Positions 1 through 27,800 of a stretch of 64,000 nt of DNA are shown in pieces; positions within the stretch are counted from its first letter, which is position 1; every line of letters starts with the position of its first letter. This DNA is from Piscicola geometra (taxonomy: Eukaryota; Annelida; Clitellata; Hirudinida; Piscicolidae): positions 8,652,788 through 8,716,787 of the forward strand of contig OX030960.1 in the NCBI GenBank assembly GCA_943735955.1, written 5' to 3'. The notes beneath the pieces were generated by a model. The model saw only the letters and a program-made list of their open reading frames with translations. It was not told the origin of the DNA and made no database searches. The translations under genes were made by a program, and so were the position numbers.

Positions 1-175
1 GTAGTTTCTTGTTGTGGTTGTGGTTGTAGTTGTTGTTGTAGTTGTGCTTGTTGTTGTGGTTGCTGTTGTGCTTGTTGTTGTTGTAATTGTGGTTGTAGTT
101 GTGGTTGTAGTTGTGCTTGTTGTTGTGCTTGTAGTTGTGGTTGTTGTTGTTGTGGTTGTAGTTGTTGTTGTTGCG
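1..175 (-). repeat. CAA/CAG-rich tract (polyglutamine frame on minus strand)
   Basis: The plus strand is (GTTGTTGTG)-like; read on the minus strand in the frame of the SH3 gene it gives almost pure glutamine with leucine and proline. It is either the polyQ tail of that gene or intronic, depending on whether the donor at 212 is used. Confidence 0.7.
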
Positions 176-3100
176 AGGCTTCTTGGCTGGTCAAATGTTG
201 AGTGGGTTGTACCTGCTGGAAGACGAGAGGTCTGTGAAAGAGTTGGCAACGTTGGAAGCTCTGTTGCTCGGGTGTGGAGGGGAGTGGAGTGGAGTGTCTG
301 CTTGCCTTGGAAGCAGTTGTGTGTGACTGTGGCAGAGAAGTGTCGAGAGTAGTTGTTGGGTTTTTTGACGTCTGTTCAACTTTTTTTGTCGCTTCAGAAG
401 CTTCTGGAGGGGTTGGCATTCGAGGTCGAAGTTTCAAACTGACAGATGAATGTTTTGGAGTAGTTGATGGAGAAAGGTGTTGTTGCTGCTGTTGTTTTGA
501 AGGCTTTAAAGCAACTTTTATTTTTTCACTTTTTTTTGGAAGAATCCTTTGCAAAAAGAATGTTTTCTTCTTGGGACTTGCGGCCTCTTGCTCCACTGCC
601 GAAGACCTCACAGACAACTCATTCAGACTGACAGTTTTATCCGGAAGACTAGCATCTTTCACTTTTTTTTTACTTCTCACAGTTTTACTTTTTCTTTTCT
701 CGTTGAAGGCTTTCAGCTTTTTGAAAACACCTTTCTCGCCTAGCTTTTCCTGCAGAGAGAGCCTTGTCTTTGAAATACTCTGATCACCTTTCCCTCCGAA
801 TAATTTCGGACAAACCTTTTGGCTCGGAAAACTTTTCCGCTCAAACAACTTTTCTTTCGAGTTATTTTTATTTTTGTTTCTCAAAATGACGTCATCATCG
901 TCGTCATTTACGTCTGCTATTTCTTCATAAACTCCCTCTTCCTCCTTGTTGAGCCAAGCGATGGCGTTTTCGTACGTTTCATTCTCGTCTCCAGTCCTTG
1001 GCGACCCTGCCAACCAGTTGTTCAGGCTGCCTGGAGACGCTTGGCTGTCTTTTTGGCGATTTAGGTCTTTTGAATTTATATTTTATTTAAAATTTGAACA
1101 ATGAGTCTAAAAAACCTTAAAATTTTTTTTTTATAACTCAAGAAAACGAAAATGTCTAGGTTTAAGTCAACGCTGATCACTGGATCATCTTACCTGTTTT
1201 TTCGTCGACTCCTGAGTTCACCTTTGGCAAAGGCTGCCATTGTGGAGGAAAAGTCAATTCAAACAAAGTTGATTTTTAGTTAGAACTTTGGTTTTAGCTC
1301 AGATGCAGAACGGATAAAAAGAAATAAGGGGTGTGTTTAGGAGTTGTATTTTAAATGGAATGAATGAAAGAAGAAATTGCAAATTACAACAACTGCAACA
1401 ACCACCAAACCACAACAACTAAAACAACCATAAAAAATACAACAGCTACAACAACAACCACAACAACAACCTCAACAACCACAACAACCACAAAAACAAC
1501 CAAACCTCGACATAACTGGCGGGAAACAGCCCATTCTCTTGCCCCTTCATGCCCCTCCACCAGCCACCATCACCCGTTTCCATCACAACCACCACATCCC
1601 CCCGCCTCAGCCTCAGATCACCATCCTCCTGTGGCTCGAAATCGTATAAGGCTCTGTACTCTGGTAGGGAAGGGAAGGAGAAGGAGGAAGAGGAAGAGGA
1701 GGAGAAGGAGGAGGAGGAGGAGGAAGAAGAAAAAGAAAAGGAGGAGGAGGAGGAGGAGGAGGAGGAAGAGGAGGAGGAAGAGAAAGAGGAAGAGAAAGAG
1801 GAAGAGAAAGAGGAGGAGGAAAAGGAGAAAGAGAAGGAGGAAGAGGAAGAGGAGGAAAAGGAGGAGAGGTTGGGTGGACGGGTTGGGTGGTCGGGTTGTT
1901 GGGTGTGTTTCGATGGAGTGTAGGAAGTTTAGTTACAAAGAGATATAATTAAGACAAGTAAGATTATAAAGACAAGAAAGAATATGAATCAGGTGAATTA
2001 ATGAAATATAAAAGATGATGAAGACATAAAGATTATGAAGACATAAAGATGATGAAGACATAAAGATGATGAAGACATAAAGATGATGAAGACATAAAGA
2101 TGATGAAGACATAAAGATGATGAAGACATAAAGATGATGAAGACATAAAGATGATGAAGACATAAAGATGATGAAAAGAGTCGAAACGACAAAGTTCAAC
2201 TCCCACCTACCGACAACATCAAGGTTCTCAAACTCGGAAGATATTGAGTAGAGTTTTTTGGCATCCGTAACCACCCTGCACACATCATTACTAGCCATAA
2301 CTGCATCATTATCAACCTTTTTTGCATCAATATCAAAACTATTATCAACAACACTTCCATCATTACCAGCACCACCTGCATTGTTTTTATCTACAAAGAT
2401 ATTCCCTTCGTCATCCCCATCAATAATTTCTTTCAAATACGATTCCGGGAACCATCCCATTTCAAGACTCTCATCTTTCCCCGGGTTGAAGCTTTCCCCC
2501 TTTGTTTTTACCTTCCAGCCTGCCACCCATCCCCTCTCTATCTCTCCCGTTGCCACTACCACTTCTCCTCGTTTGACCGGGGAGACATTCGGTTGGTCGC
2601 TGAAGTCATAGGAGTAAAGGAATTGGAATCTTTTGGCTTTTTCGGAGTTGTTGTTAGTGGTGGAAGTGGTGTTGTCGTTGTCGTTGGTGATGGTGGTGTT
2701 GTTGGTGGGATTACTGTTGTTGTTGTTGTTAGTGAAAATGTTGCTATTTATGTTGTTGCTTTTGTTGTTGATATCTTCATTTTTTTTGTCAGTGGTTTTG
2801 TTAATTTCACTGTTTTTGCTTTCCCCACGCGTGTTCTTACCCGCATCATTCCCATCTTCACCACCACATTTCTTCTCTTCTTCACCAACCTTCCTTTCTG
2901 CAACAGCCACTGCGGCATCCATTGCTGGAGTTGGAAGATGTTCTCTCTTATTCTTTTCCGTCATCTCAACTTTGCCAACATCTTCATCTTCAGCATCAGC
3001 ATCATAATCATCAGATGCCTGCAGAGATTTGGTCTGCATGATTGCAGGCTGGCGACAGGCGAAAAGATGTGTGTTTTCATGCCTTTTATCCTTCTTGACT

Positions 3101-4516
3101 TCATCATCGGCTTCTTCCCCATCCTCCAAGACGTCGAAATCTTCAGAAACTCTATTGCTTTTTTCAGCAACTCGACCATAATCCTCTTCAGCATCTCCAT
3201 CTCCACTTTCTTTTCTCCCTCTTTCACCTTCCCACTTTCCTCTTCTGCCACTAACCATACCTATGACGTCACCCACGAACAGATGATCAGGAAGTTTAAC
3301 ATTCTTTGTTTTATTTCCAGCATCTTTGGTTATACTCTTACTTGCATTAGTTTTCGTTTTAGAACGAGAGCCGAACACTTTTTCTGTTCGTTTACTTTTA
3401 GTTGTTTCATGTTTCGAATTCACCTCGTCAACCACAACCAGCGAGAACAATTCCTTCCTGAACTTTTCCGCCATTTTAGTTTCAGCATCGTACCAACGCT
3501 CTCCATCACCATCTTTCCCACCCCTACCCCCCCTGCCATCATCATCACCATCATCATCATAGCAATCCCAAACACGTTGTACAACTTCATCAAACACCTC
3601 ATTCTTCTCTTCTTCATAGCTCCAAGAGTCTAGAGGGTCGATCTCAATTTCTTTTGCTTCCTTTCTCACTTTTAGAGCTTCAATTTTCCAGACTGTGACG
3701 TCTATTTCTTTTTTTAGCCTTTTCTTCTTTCTTTCTATGGAGTCGTTTTTCTCTTTTTCGACTTTTTTTTTCTTATTTTCGGCGTCTTTTTTCGCAGCTG
3801 TGAACTTCTCCATCTTCTCAACATTCCTCCTCATTATTTCACTGCCGCTGGTCCAGCTCAGATGGAAGGAGTACCTCTTGTTCGGGTCGACAGACTCGCC
3901 CAGCAAGGATTCCTCCAGACTTCTCAGCTCGGCGTCAAGCCTTGACGCGTTCAACTCACTGAAGCTGTCTCGAAACCATTCAGAACCTATTCTGTCATCT
4001 CTCGCTACGTCGATATCATCGTCAATGACGATGCGTTGGTCGAGTGGAGTGGCTAAGACCACAGCTTTTGAGGTTTTGTCGCTTGGAGTGGCTAAGACCA
4101 CAGCTTTTGAGGTTTTGTCGCTTGGAGTGGCTAAGACCACAGCTTTTGAGGTTTTGTCGCTTGGAGTGGCTGCCACCACAGCTTCTGGAGTGCTGTCGTT
4201 TCTTGGAGCTTTATTAAAACATTCGTCCATATTCTGTTGTTGTGGTGGTGATCAAGTGGTTGCTTGTTTTAATGGTTGGAGTTGAACAAACAAGAACACA
4301 CACAAACTCACAACAGCATGATAGAACAAAGAGCACAAACACAAACAAGAACAAACACACAAACACACACACACACACAAGCTCACACACACACACATCC
4401 TTCACCAGGCGGTAGTAGCAAGCAGTGAGGCACTGAACGCCCAGCCAGCACAGTGCATAGCCAAACAGAACGATAATGGTCCACATGCCGATCGCATCAA
4501 TCGACGAATTATCCAT
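1..4516 (-). CDS. membrane-anchored SH3-domain protein, unrecognised (3' end outside window)
   Basis: I do not recognise this gene. Exons by phase: 4397-4516, 2211-4233, 1194-1233 and 1044 down to the window edge. The start at 4516 has an in-frame stop 12 bases upstream. Residues 1-10 carry an NSS glycosylation motif and about 11-34 are hydrophobic, so the protein is probably a single-pass membrane protein. Exon 2 encodes a 13-residue repeat (units like TSKAVVLATPSDK, about four copies), a lysine/glutamate coiled-coil stretch, acidic low-complexity sequence, and an SH3 domain with YSYDFSDQP near its start and GWFPESYL near its end. Exon 4 encodes tyrosine motifs (ETYENA, GVYEEIAD), a basic region and a glutamine-rich tail. 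CAG|gtacaa at 213/212 is a good donor, so exon 4 may stop there and leave the (CAA)n tract intronic. SH3 plus YEEI suggests a signalling adaptor; that is inference. Confidence 0.6.
1234..2210. repeat. SH3-gene intron 2: purine tract and 17-bp tandem repeat
   Basis: This intron holds a (GAGGAG/GAAGAG)n purine tract at about 1676-1866 and an array of a 17-bp unit, ATAAAGATGATGAAGAC, at about 2022-2178 with roughly nine copies. Long open frames here, such as poly-Glu and poly-Lys/Arg, are repeat artefacts. The polypurine strand could form triplex (H-DNA). Confidence 0.8.
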
Positions 4517-6236
4517 CCTCTCCACTTAGAGGTGCTTCGGAAATATTGATTTTACAGAATTAAAAATTGTGTTTTTGAAAATTATTTTTGCGCGTGGGAA
4601 GATGAATAAATTCAAGTTATATTTAAGAAAACAATTGTTATGCAATGTTCGAAAGATGTCAACGCGAATGACATCTTTTATATTGAAGCCTTTTATTATA
4701 ATTTAGAATTAAGCTTTTTAGAAAACATTTTAAAACAGTTTTAAAACACTAATTTAATATAATAATTTAAAATAATAATGATACAATTATATATAAAAAA
4801 TAATAAATAATTCACTGAAATAATATAATACAGTGAAGATAATAATAATAATATAATAACTGAAAAATGATAAATGATTGAATACTTCGAAAAACTTATA
4901 ATTCGGAACAGCATTTGAGAAATGCGAACCTTCAGTAGGGCATTCGAAGGTTGGTCAGAAGTTTCAAGGGGATGAAGGTGACCTCATGGCACTCTATTCT
5001 TCAGAACGAATAAATAATATTTGAAGCAGTCACAACGTTTTTACCGATCTATTTTCACAATTTTAACGCTTAAATTTCTTTTATTTACTCTATTATCAAC
5101 TTGAACGTGTAAGTTGTGGTGTGGAATAATTCGCTTTCTGAGGAGTGTTTCAGTGAGATAAATTACTGATAGTTAATACATTCATTGAACGTTCAATTGA
5201 AACGAAACTTTGTGTTGTATAATGGAATGTAGCAGTCTGCCATGCGCTGTTACAACTTGTTAGTAAGGATTGAGTGCAGCTGGCTAAATGACCTGGAACT
5301 CAAGTTTACTTGTACAGATTGGCGCCAGTTCACGTAAAGGAATTTTCTGTTCAATGTGAACAAATAAAATAAATAGAATCTCTAATTAAAAACGTAGATG
5401 AACCTCACACTGTTCATTGTTGACAACTTAATACAAGTTATAATGAACATTAATGATGGGCTCAGTCAATGATTGTTGAAATGAACTGTATCTAATCACA
5501 TTCTTTGGTGACTGGAGTGAATTGAAAACTCCGTAAATGTAAAAAATAATTAGGAATACAAACAATAAATTTGACGCTCTGACATTAACAAGCCTCCACC
5601 GTCATTCACACCCGAATCTTTCAACGAAAGTCGACTCAAATAAATAATAAAAATATATTAATAAAATAAATTAATTTTAAATAAATTAAAAATAGGTTGG
5701 CACATTAGTTTCTGCCCAGAACTGGAATGTTGCACACTCGAAGAGTAGGTATTCTTTTCTTGCTCTGGGGGGATGATGACGGGGGTGATGATAGTGATGG
5801 TGGGAGTGATGATAGTGATGGTGAGGGTGATGATAGGAAAGAGCATCATTATAGTGGCTGAAAAAGCGATAACTTAAAACGGAAACAAATAATCAGTAAG
5901 GCCATCTATGGAGTATTTTGAAAGACATACTACAGCGACAAAGATACGTTTGGTGGTAGTACAAAAATAGAAATTAAACAACCTTGTTAAAAAACTATTT
6001 GGCAAATAGAGAAGAAGACAACGTAATACATTCTGTTAGAAAAAATAAAAATAAAAATAACGTAATAAATAAATTAATTATAATTTAAAAAAGTTAATTA
6101 AATTCAAAAACAATATTAATAAATAAAACTGTATTTTTTAAATAAAATAAAATAATACACTTCAAAACAAAATCTCATTTTTCAAGATAAATAAATGGAG
6201 GAAGAGAATAATTATTTCAAATTATTCGGAAGGCAC
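4517..6236. other. intergenic, AT-rich, no gene seen
   Basis: This is the spacer between the SH3 gene start and the RGS stop codon, both on the minus strand. It is very AT-rich with many A/T runs and a short (GATGATAGTGATGGTGGGA)-like repeat near 5770-5835. No convincing exon on either strand. The 5'UTR and promoter of the SH3 gene and the RGS 3'UTR should lie here. Confidence 0.5.
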
Positions 6237-21314
<15,078 letters not shown>

Positions 21315-24300
21315 CTGTCGGTGTGTTGGGTTGAATTTTACATGTTTTGGGTATTTCCAAATTTGAATTAATTGAGGTTTTACTCAGAAAGATGGATCTT
21401 CATTTTTAGGTTTTTTCGATGTGAAACAGTTTCTTTGAGAAAACACTTCGCTGCTTATGAAGAAATATATCGCAGTGATTTTATCTACGAGTCAATCACA
21501 CAATTTTGCGAAGAATTTTTTTTTCTATTTTGATATTTATTTATACATTTTATTATTTTTAAATACAAACAATCTAACTAAATGTTTTTAACGTCTAGGA
21601 AGCTAAATGTTGATTTTTTTGCAAAATTGTTATTATTGCATTCTGAAGTAATGAAAGATTGCTCATTTTGAAAGTCGTTTTGGTAGTCATCATTCATTCT
21701 TCACAAAGTCTTTTGAATTTAGGGGGTTTTAAAAGATATAAAAAATGTGAAATATTCTGAAAAACTTGAGTTTTGTTACAAATGTAAAGTTATTTTAAAA
21801 GATTCATAACTTTGAAATCAAATATTTGTAAACTAAAAAATCGTTTTCTTTCGAAAAACGAATTCACTGACAGTTTAAATATTGTAAATTTATAATACTA
21901 AAATAATAAATTCAACAGATATAGGCACTTGACTGAGCATTACTGACCGTTTTGAAGGCGTGTTGGTTCATCTAGAGACCTTTCAAGTGGCGCTCAATGC
22001 CATTCAGAGTTAGAGCCTCCGTTCAAAGGATGCAAATTGTCAAGGATCTACCGTCAATTGCTCTTCTCTTAGACGGGCATTGTAAATATTTTTGTTTTAC
22101 TCTTTTTTATATATATAAATATTTATATCTTAATTATGTTTTAATCAGTTTTATTTTTATTGAAATGTCAGTATTTCCTAAACATCATTTCAAAACTTTA
22201 ATTCTCAGTAACCACGAAAGCATCTCAAAGCCAAAACACCCTAAGCCATTCAGCTCCGTCGAACCCAAACAAATCCAATTTGACAGAAGCTTTGAAATTT
22301 TCGAAACTTGAGTGAACTTTAAGAGCTCAAATAAGACTCACTCTCCTTGCAGGGAAGTCGTCATGCACAACAGAGAGTGGCACAGAGCTTATATATGGAT
22401 ATGAATGTTGTTTTGAGGGAGGTCGCGTCAACTCATCTATTTTGGTCGTGGTTACTCAATAATCAATAATTTTTTAACATTTATTTTATTCTTTGATTTT
22501 ATATCTTTGATTTTACTGTATTTTTAAACTATTTAGCGTGTCTATGACATTATTACAGTGATTTGAATCCAGGCACAAGACAAATGGGAGAGGAGGTGGG
22601 AGAAGATGGAAAGATGCGCCCATAACTGACCCACCCGGTGGAAGCTGGGTGGAGGTTTGTCTTCTTGATGGGACAATAACAAAGAGCCACTAGACACTTT
22701 TTTTCAATTTTTTCCAATTCCTAACTCAATTTTTTCAAAACTATACAAAAAATAATGTAGCATTTATCATAGTTAACGAGCGTATGAGATGGTTTCAAGA
22801 GCTAATAAGCCAATCAATGCGAGAATGGATGTCGACTGAGGGGTTCTCATGCAACTGCGAACAACCAACGGTTCGTGATTTTGCTTTTGTTAGTGTCATT
22901 GCAGGCCAACATCCACTCCAACGCTCTGGACTGGCGATCGAAATAAAACTTAAACGATTTTCAAAATCTCTTTAGTTCACCTTATATTCCTACATTCTCC
23001 TATGAATGTCTTCCAAGCTATTTTAATATTTTTATGGATTTTTTTATATATAGTTTTATATCAAGTTTGTAAAAAATAATTTAATTCTTCCCATCGAACT
23101 GCTCCGTGCCATCTCCGATCAAGACTGATGAGCCGTTTTGGAATGCAAGTTTCACCGGTCAAGAATCGATTTGCAATAAGTTTGGAAGAGTTGGATGAGT
23201 TGGATAAGCTGGATGAGTTGGAGCAGTTTTGGCGTACAAAAGTTTAACTCTCCGATGGTTGTTTTACGTCGATTTAGGTGCCAAGGATGTTCTGCATAAT
23301 TATTCAAAAAGCCTCTTAGATCATGTGCTTGTAATAGACATTGTCTATCACATTCAAATGCATGCAAAGATGCTAGAGAAAACGCAAAGTTCAAAAAGTT
23401 TTGGTATGCAGATATTTGAAGAGGATGCGTGTACGCAGAATAAGTAACATACTTAATGTTTTGCATCGATGGATGTATGTGAGTATATAAAGCGAAGGAT
23501 GCGAATCTTTGTTGATTTTGCATACACCAAGAGGTTGTGTAATTGCTGGCGTTGTAAAAACACCAAAAAGCAACTAGTGTTTGAGGTCTCAATTGCTTCA
23601 TTCTCGCTTTGCAATCTTTAAAACCTTGTTGTTTTCATCGCTTTTGTGCGTTGGGATCATCGCCATGATTTTTAGATGCTCGAGTAAGTTGTAAAAATCT
23701 GGAAAAATTCATTCTGATAGAATCTATAGAAGTTGTATGTAATGTAAGAAATACATTCAAAGGGAAACACATGGATTTACGAGATATAACTTGAAAGTGA
23801 TTTCGCAAAGTGATAAATCTAGCAAGAATTTAACGAATCGGCGTAAATACATAGCGCAAGTCTCCTTTTCAAGTGCGGTGAGATTTGTTTCCAAGTATTC
23901 TAAGTTTTTGATTGCTTTATGTTAATATAAATATGTTTATTGAATTCAAAAGAAATGATGAGTTATTAATTGATTATTTTAATTAATCGATCATTATAAT
24001 TACAATCCTCATCTAGTGAATGAATTGTGAATAAGTGGATTATGAGTTTGCACCTATGGCTTAAAACTAACGCATCAATCTTTATTTTTCGCATATTTCA
24101 TTTAAATAATTTTTTAATAAAGTTTGAAATAAGTTATATTGCCTGTGATTATGCACCACATATTGTATTTAAAGGGTAGGACTGGAAAGAATTTATGCGA
24201 TTCAGACAGTTTCAGACACAAAAGCGTTCATCTCTGTCTACAACAACACATCAATTGCTATCATAAAAATCAATATGCTCTTACGTATACAATCATAAAA

Positions 24301-24883
24301 GTATTATATATAGCTCACAAGGAGCGTTTGAGTGTTACATTGTTACATTATGTAACTAATTCACATTTTTACATAGACATGGAGTGTGTTCAGTATAATT
24401 GTAATATTATTTAAAGTTAATCATTTATTATCATTTTACTTTTTATTATTAATATTCTTTTTCTTCTTCATTTGTTTTCTCACTTTCAATTAATCCATCT
24501 TTTCAATGATTTCCTGGAAAGCTTTGATGAAGCCGCAGAGAAAGGAGAGCAAATGAATTGAAGCAACATCAACTAAACGCTTTAAGGAAGCAGGAAAAGT
24601 TTTCTCCCGAACTTTACTGCTTGTTATACCTAACTTATGAATCTGTTACAAATGTAAATATATGAATTGTTTGAAAGTTTTGAACTTTTTGCTTTTTGAA
24701 ATGGAGCAATTTTACAGACAATACTGGTGAAAGTAACATAATTGGTGAAGATATCGATTCAAGTACTTTTAAAGTTGAGAACAGCTGTGAAGCAAGGAAT
24801 AAAAATTTCCACTTGAGTTTGTATTTATATATTTGCTCATTTCTCAACAGCTGATCTCATTTTCAGGCTCCATTCCAATCTCT
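21315..24883. other. divergent intergenic region between RGS and Kv2-like genes
   Basis: AT-rich. It should contain the missing 5' exon(s) and promoter of the RGS gene (minus) and the promoter of the channel gene (plus). A GC-richer island at about 22600-22680 is a possible RGS leader exon, but no frame matches the expected R7 N-terminus. Open frames at 23152-23601 and 24139-24414 look like chance. Confidence 0.4.
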
Positions 24884-27800
24884 ATGGACGATAATTCTTC
24901 AGATCTGTCTCTTCCAACACTCCTCCATGGAGTTTCAAAGTCTCCACAGAGCCCCTCATGCCTCCACCATCATGAGCCACCAGCCTCGGTCATTCTACAA
25001 GTGCCCACGTCCTTCCAGCCACCAAACCTATCACCACTGGAGCGGTTTGTGCAAGAAAACGTTCTGAAACAAGCGTCCCACAACCCGCAACGAACGACAC
25101 GGAAGACTCCGCAAATAGCATCCCCTTCATCTTATTCCAACCCCCTTTTGCACATCGTTTTGACTCCACCATCACCAGCTCCACCATCTTCTCCTTCATC
25201 ACCACCATCGTATTCGACACTGACTACAGCATCACCACCCCACTCATCATTCCACTCACCATCATCATCTCCATCACAGCGGAATGAACATTTTTCCTCT
25301 GAGCACTCTCAAATAGATGAATTAAAAACAAAAAAACAAAATTTATTTCTGAATGATTCCAGTTTTAAAAATGTGAAGAATTCGCCAACTTTCCCATCAT
25401 CATCATCATTAACACTCCCATCCTTTTCGTCATCCTCATTCTTTCCATCATTATCATCTCCACTTCCATCATTATCATCTCCACTTCCATCATTATCATC
25501 TCCACTTCCATCATTATCATCTCCACTTCCATCATTATCATCTCCACTTCCATCATTATCATCTCCACTTCCATCATCATCACCCTATCCATCAACACCA
25601 CCGCCACTCCCACCATCACCATCATCATCAACACCACCGCCACTTCCACCACCATCATCATCACCACCAACTCCATCTTCTTTTTCTTCATTCATTCTTT
25701 TCTCCCTCTTCAACACTCCCTCTTCCTTACGAAGTCGCCACAGCCACAGAAGTCCTTGCAGCTACGTCAGCCTCAACGTCGGAGGTGACCGCCACAGAAT
25801 CGCCTGGCGACTGGTTGCTAAGCTACCACACTCGAGGCTTGGTCGCTTGGCAAAGTGTAAAAGTGAAGAGGAATTCAGAGGGTTGTGCGATGATTACGAG
25901 GTCAGGGATCGGAGGATCGAGGTGTTTTTTGATCGGAACCCCAGGACTTTTGAGGTGAGTGTCTCTTTTATGTTTTTTTAAGTTTTAGAAATTTTCTCAG
26001 ATTTTAAATTTTTTTTCTTTTTTTTATCGATTAAATAAAATTTTTGTAAACAACTTTTTTTCCAATTACAACTGGAGTTTTTGCGTTGATTCAATCAATC
26101 AATCACTAATGATTTGTATAGCGCCCTTTACTAAGTGAACAAAAGCGCTTTTCAAATAAATTTGTTAAATAAAACGGTTTTTAGACCACTACCAATATAT
26201 GTATATATATCAATTTAAATATAAAAAAAACAAACAATCAACCTCAATAATCCAACCTCACCCACACCACCATGATAATCACCGCCAAAAAATCACTATC
26301 ACCACCAAAAAAAAATTCAATCATCACTACCAACACTCATACCACAGCACAATCATCACCACATCATCCTCAAAACCATAAAACACAATCATCATTCTTG
26401 TCAATTTTCTGTCTTGCTACTGGTGCCGAGACTGCGAAAGAGGGTGAAGGAGAAGTCCTTGCCAGCACTGGAACTGCTGCTGCTATGGAATGTTTTCTTC
26501 TTTATGTCGCAGCTCACTTGATTCCCTGCGGCCATCTTGGTCTGCTGCGGCCATTCCTCGACAGATTCAAACAACCAGCCTTCGCACAAAAAACATTCTA
26601 ATTAATTAAATGTAATTTTTATTTAAACTTAAGATTCTAAAATTTTAATATATTATACCCAAAACCGTTTATTTTACAAATTTATTTGAGCGGCTACCAA
26701 AATGGCAGCCGCTAACCAAATCATAAATCAAAAATTCGAGACAATGCATGAACGAACGAGTGGTTCGACAAGTTAATGGATTACCGTATTTTCATATGTA
26801 ATTGATGAATATGCAAATGAGAGATTTAATAAATGAATAAATTAATGAGTGAATGAGGGAATTAAGCAGCTGTTCAAGAATAAGTGAGTGAGTGAATGGA
26901 GAAACGAATGAATTATTCTTAGTTTCGCAAACACGTGCGTCTTATCATGAGCAAACATGCAGCCCGAATGACTGAACGCCTGCAAACAACCGTCTCTGAG
27001 TAAGCAACCACCCAGTCAATCCTCAGAAATAGATTTTTAAAAGAAAAATAAGAATTAACTTTTTAATTTTAACTTTTTCAATAACGATGTTCTTTATAAA
27101 AGAGCCATGTTATCATTCTGACCAGTGGATTTGGACATATAATATGGGTGCATATAATTGGGTCCATAGGATATGGGTGCATATAATTGGGTCCATATGA
27201 TATTGGTGCATATAATTGGGTCCATATGATATGGGTGCATATAATTGGGTCCATATGATATTCACCACATGATATTGGCTCGCTTACAACAACTCAGTGC
27301 GTTCCAATTAGGAAAGTATTTGCAGCTTCATAATATCCTTTGAAATTACAAACGCCCTCCCTGCCATTGACACCGCCTGTGGCAGTCTTTTTATATCGCT
27401 GTTTCTGAGCCCAAAGTCTTGATACATAAACTTGGTTGTTGCTGGTTGGAGTGCCTGTTCTTTTGAATATTCTATATGAATATTTTAAATAGTCAAGTCT
27501 TTATTAATTTTTTTTTATCAAGTCAATTATCAATCAATCAATCAATCAATCAATCAAATAGATTTATATAGCGCTCTTTTTTCAAATTCAAGAGCGCTCG
27601 TAAATGAATTTGTTAAACAGATTAGTATAAAATCCATTAGTATTCAGGCACACAGCATATAAATGGCATTGCAAGTGATGAAATGCTTTTCATGCTCACC
27701 AGAGGGCTTGCTGAGCTCTCAGATTGGTGGCGTATTTGTATTTTTATCGATCTTTCTTGAAAGTTCTTCGTCAATCCGTAATTAATCGTTTCCGACGCAA

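Noticed and set aside
1364..1948. Lys/Arg-rich or Glu-rich open frames
   Set aside because: They come from a GA-rich tract in an intron of the minus-strand SH3 gene; no conserved sequence.
22560..22700. GC-richer island as first RGS exon
   Set aside because: No frame gives an R7-like N-terminus with a start codon and a phase-0 donor; mentioned only as a candidate.
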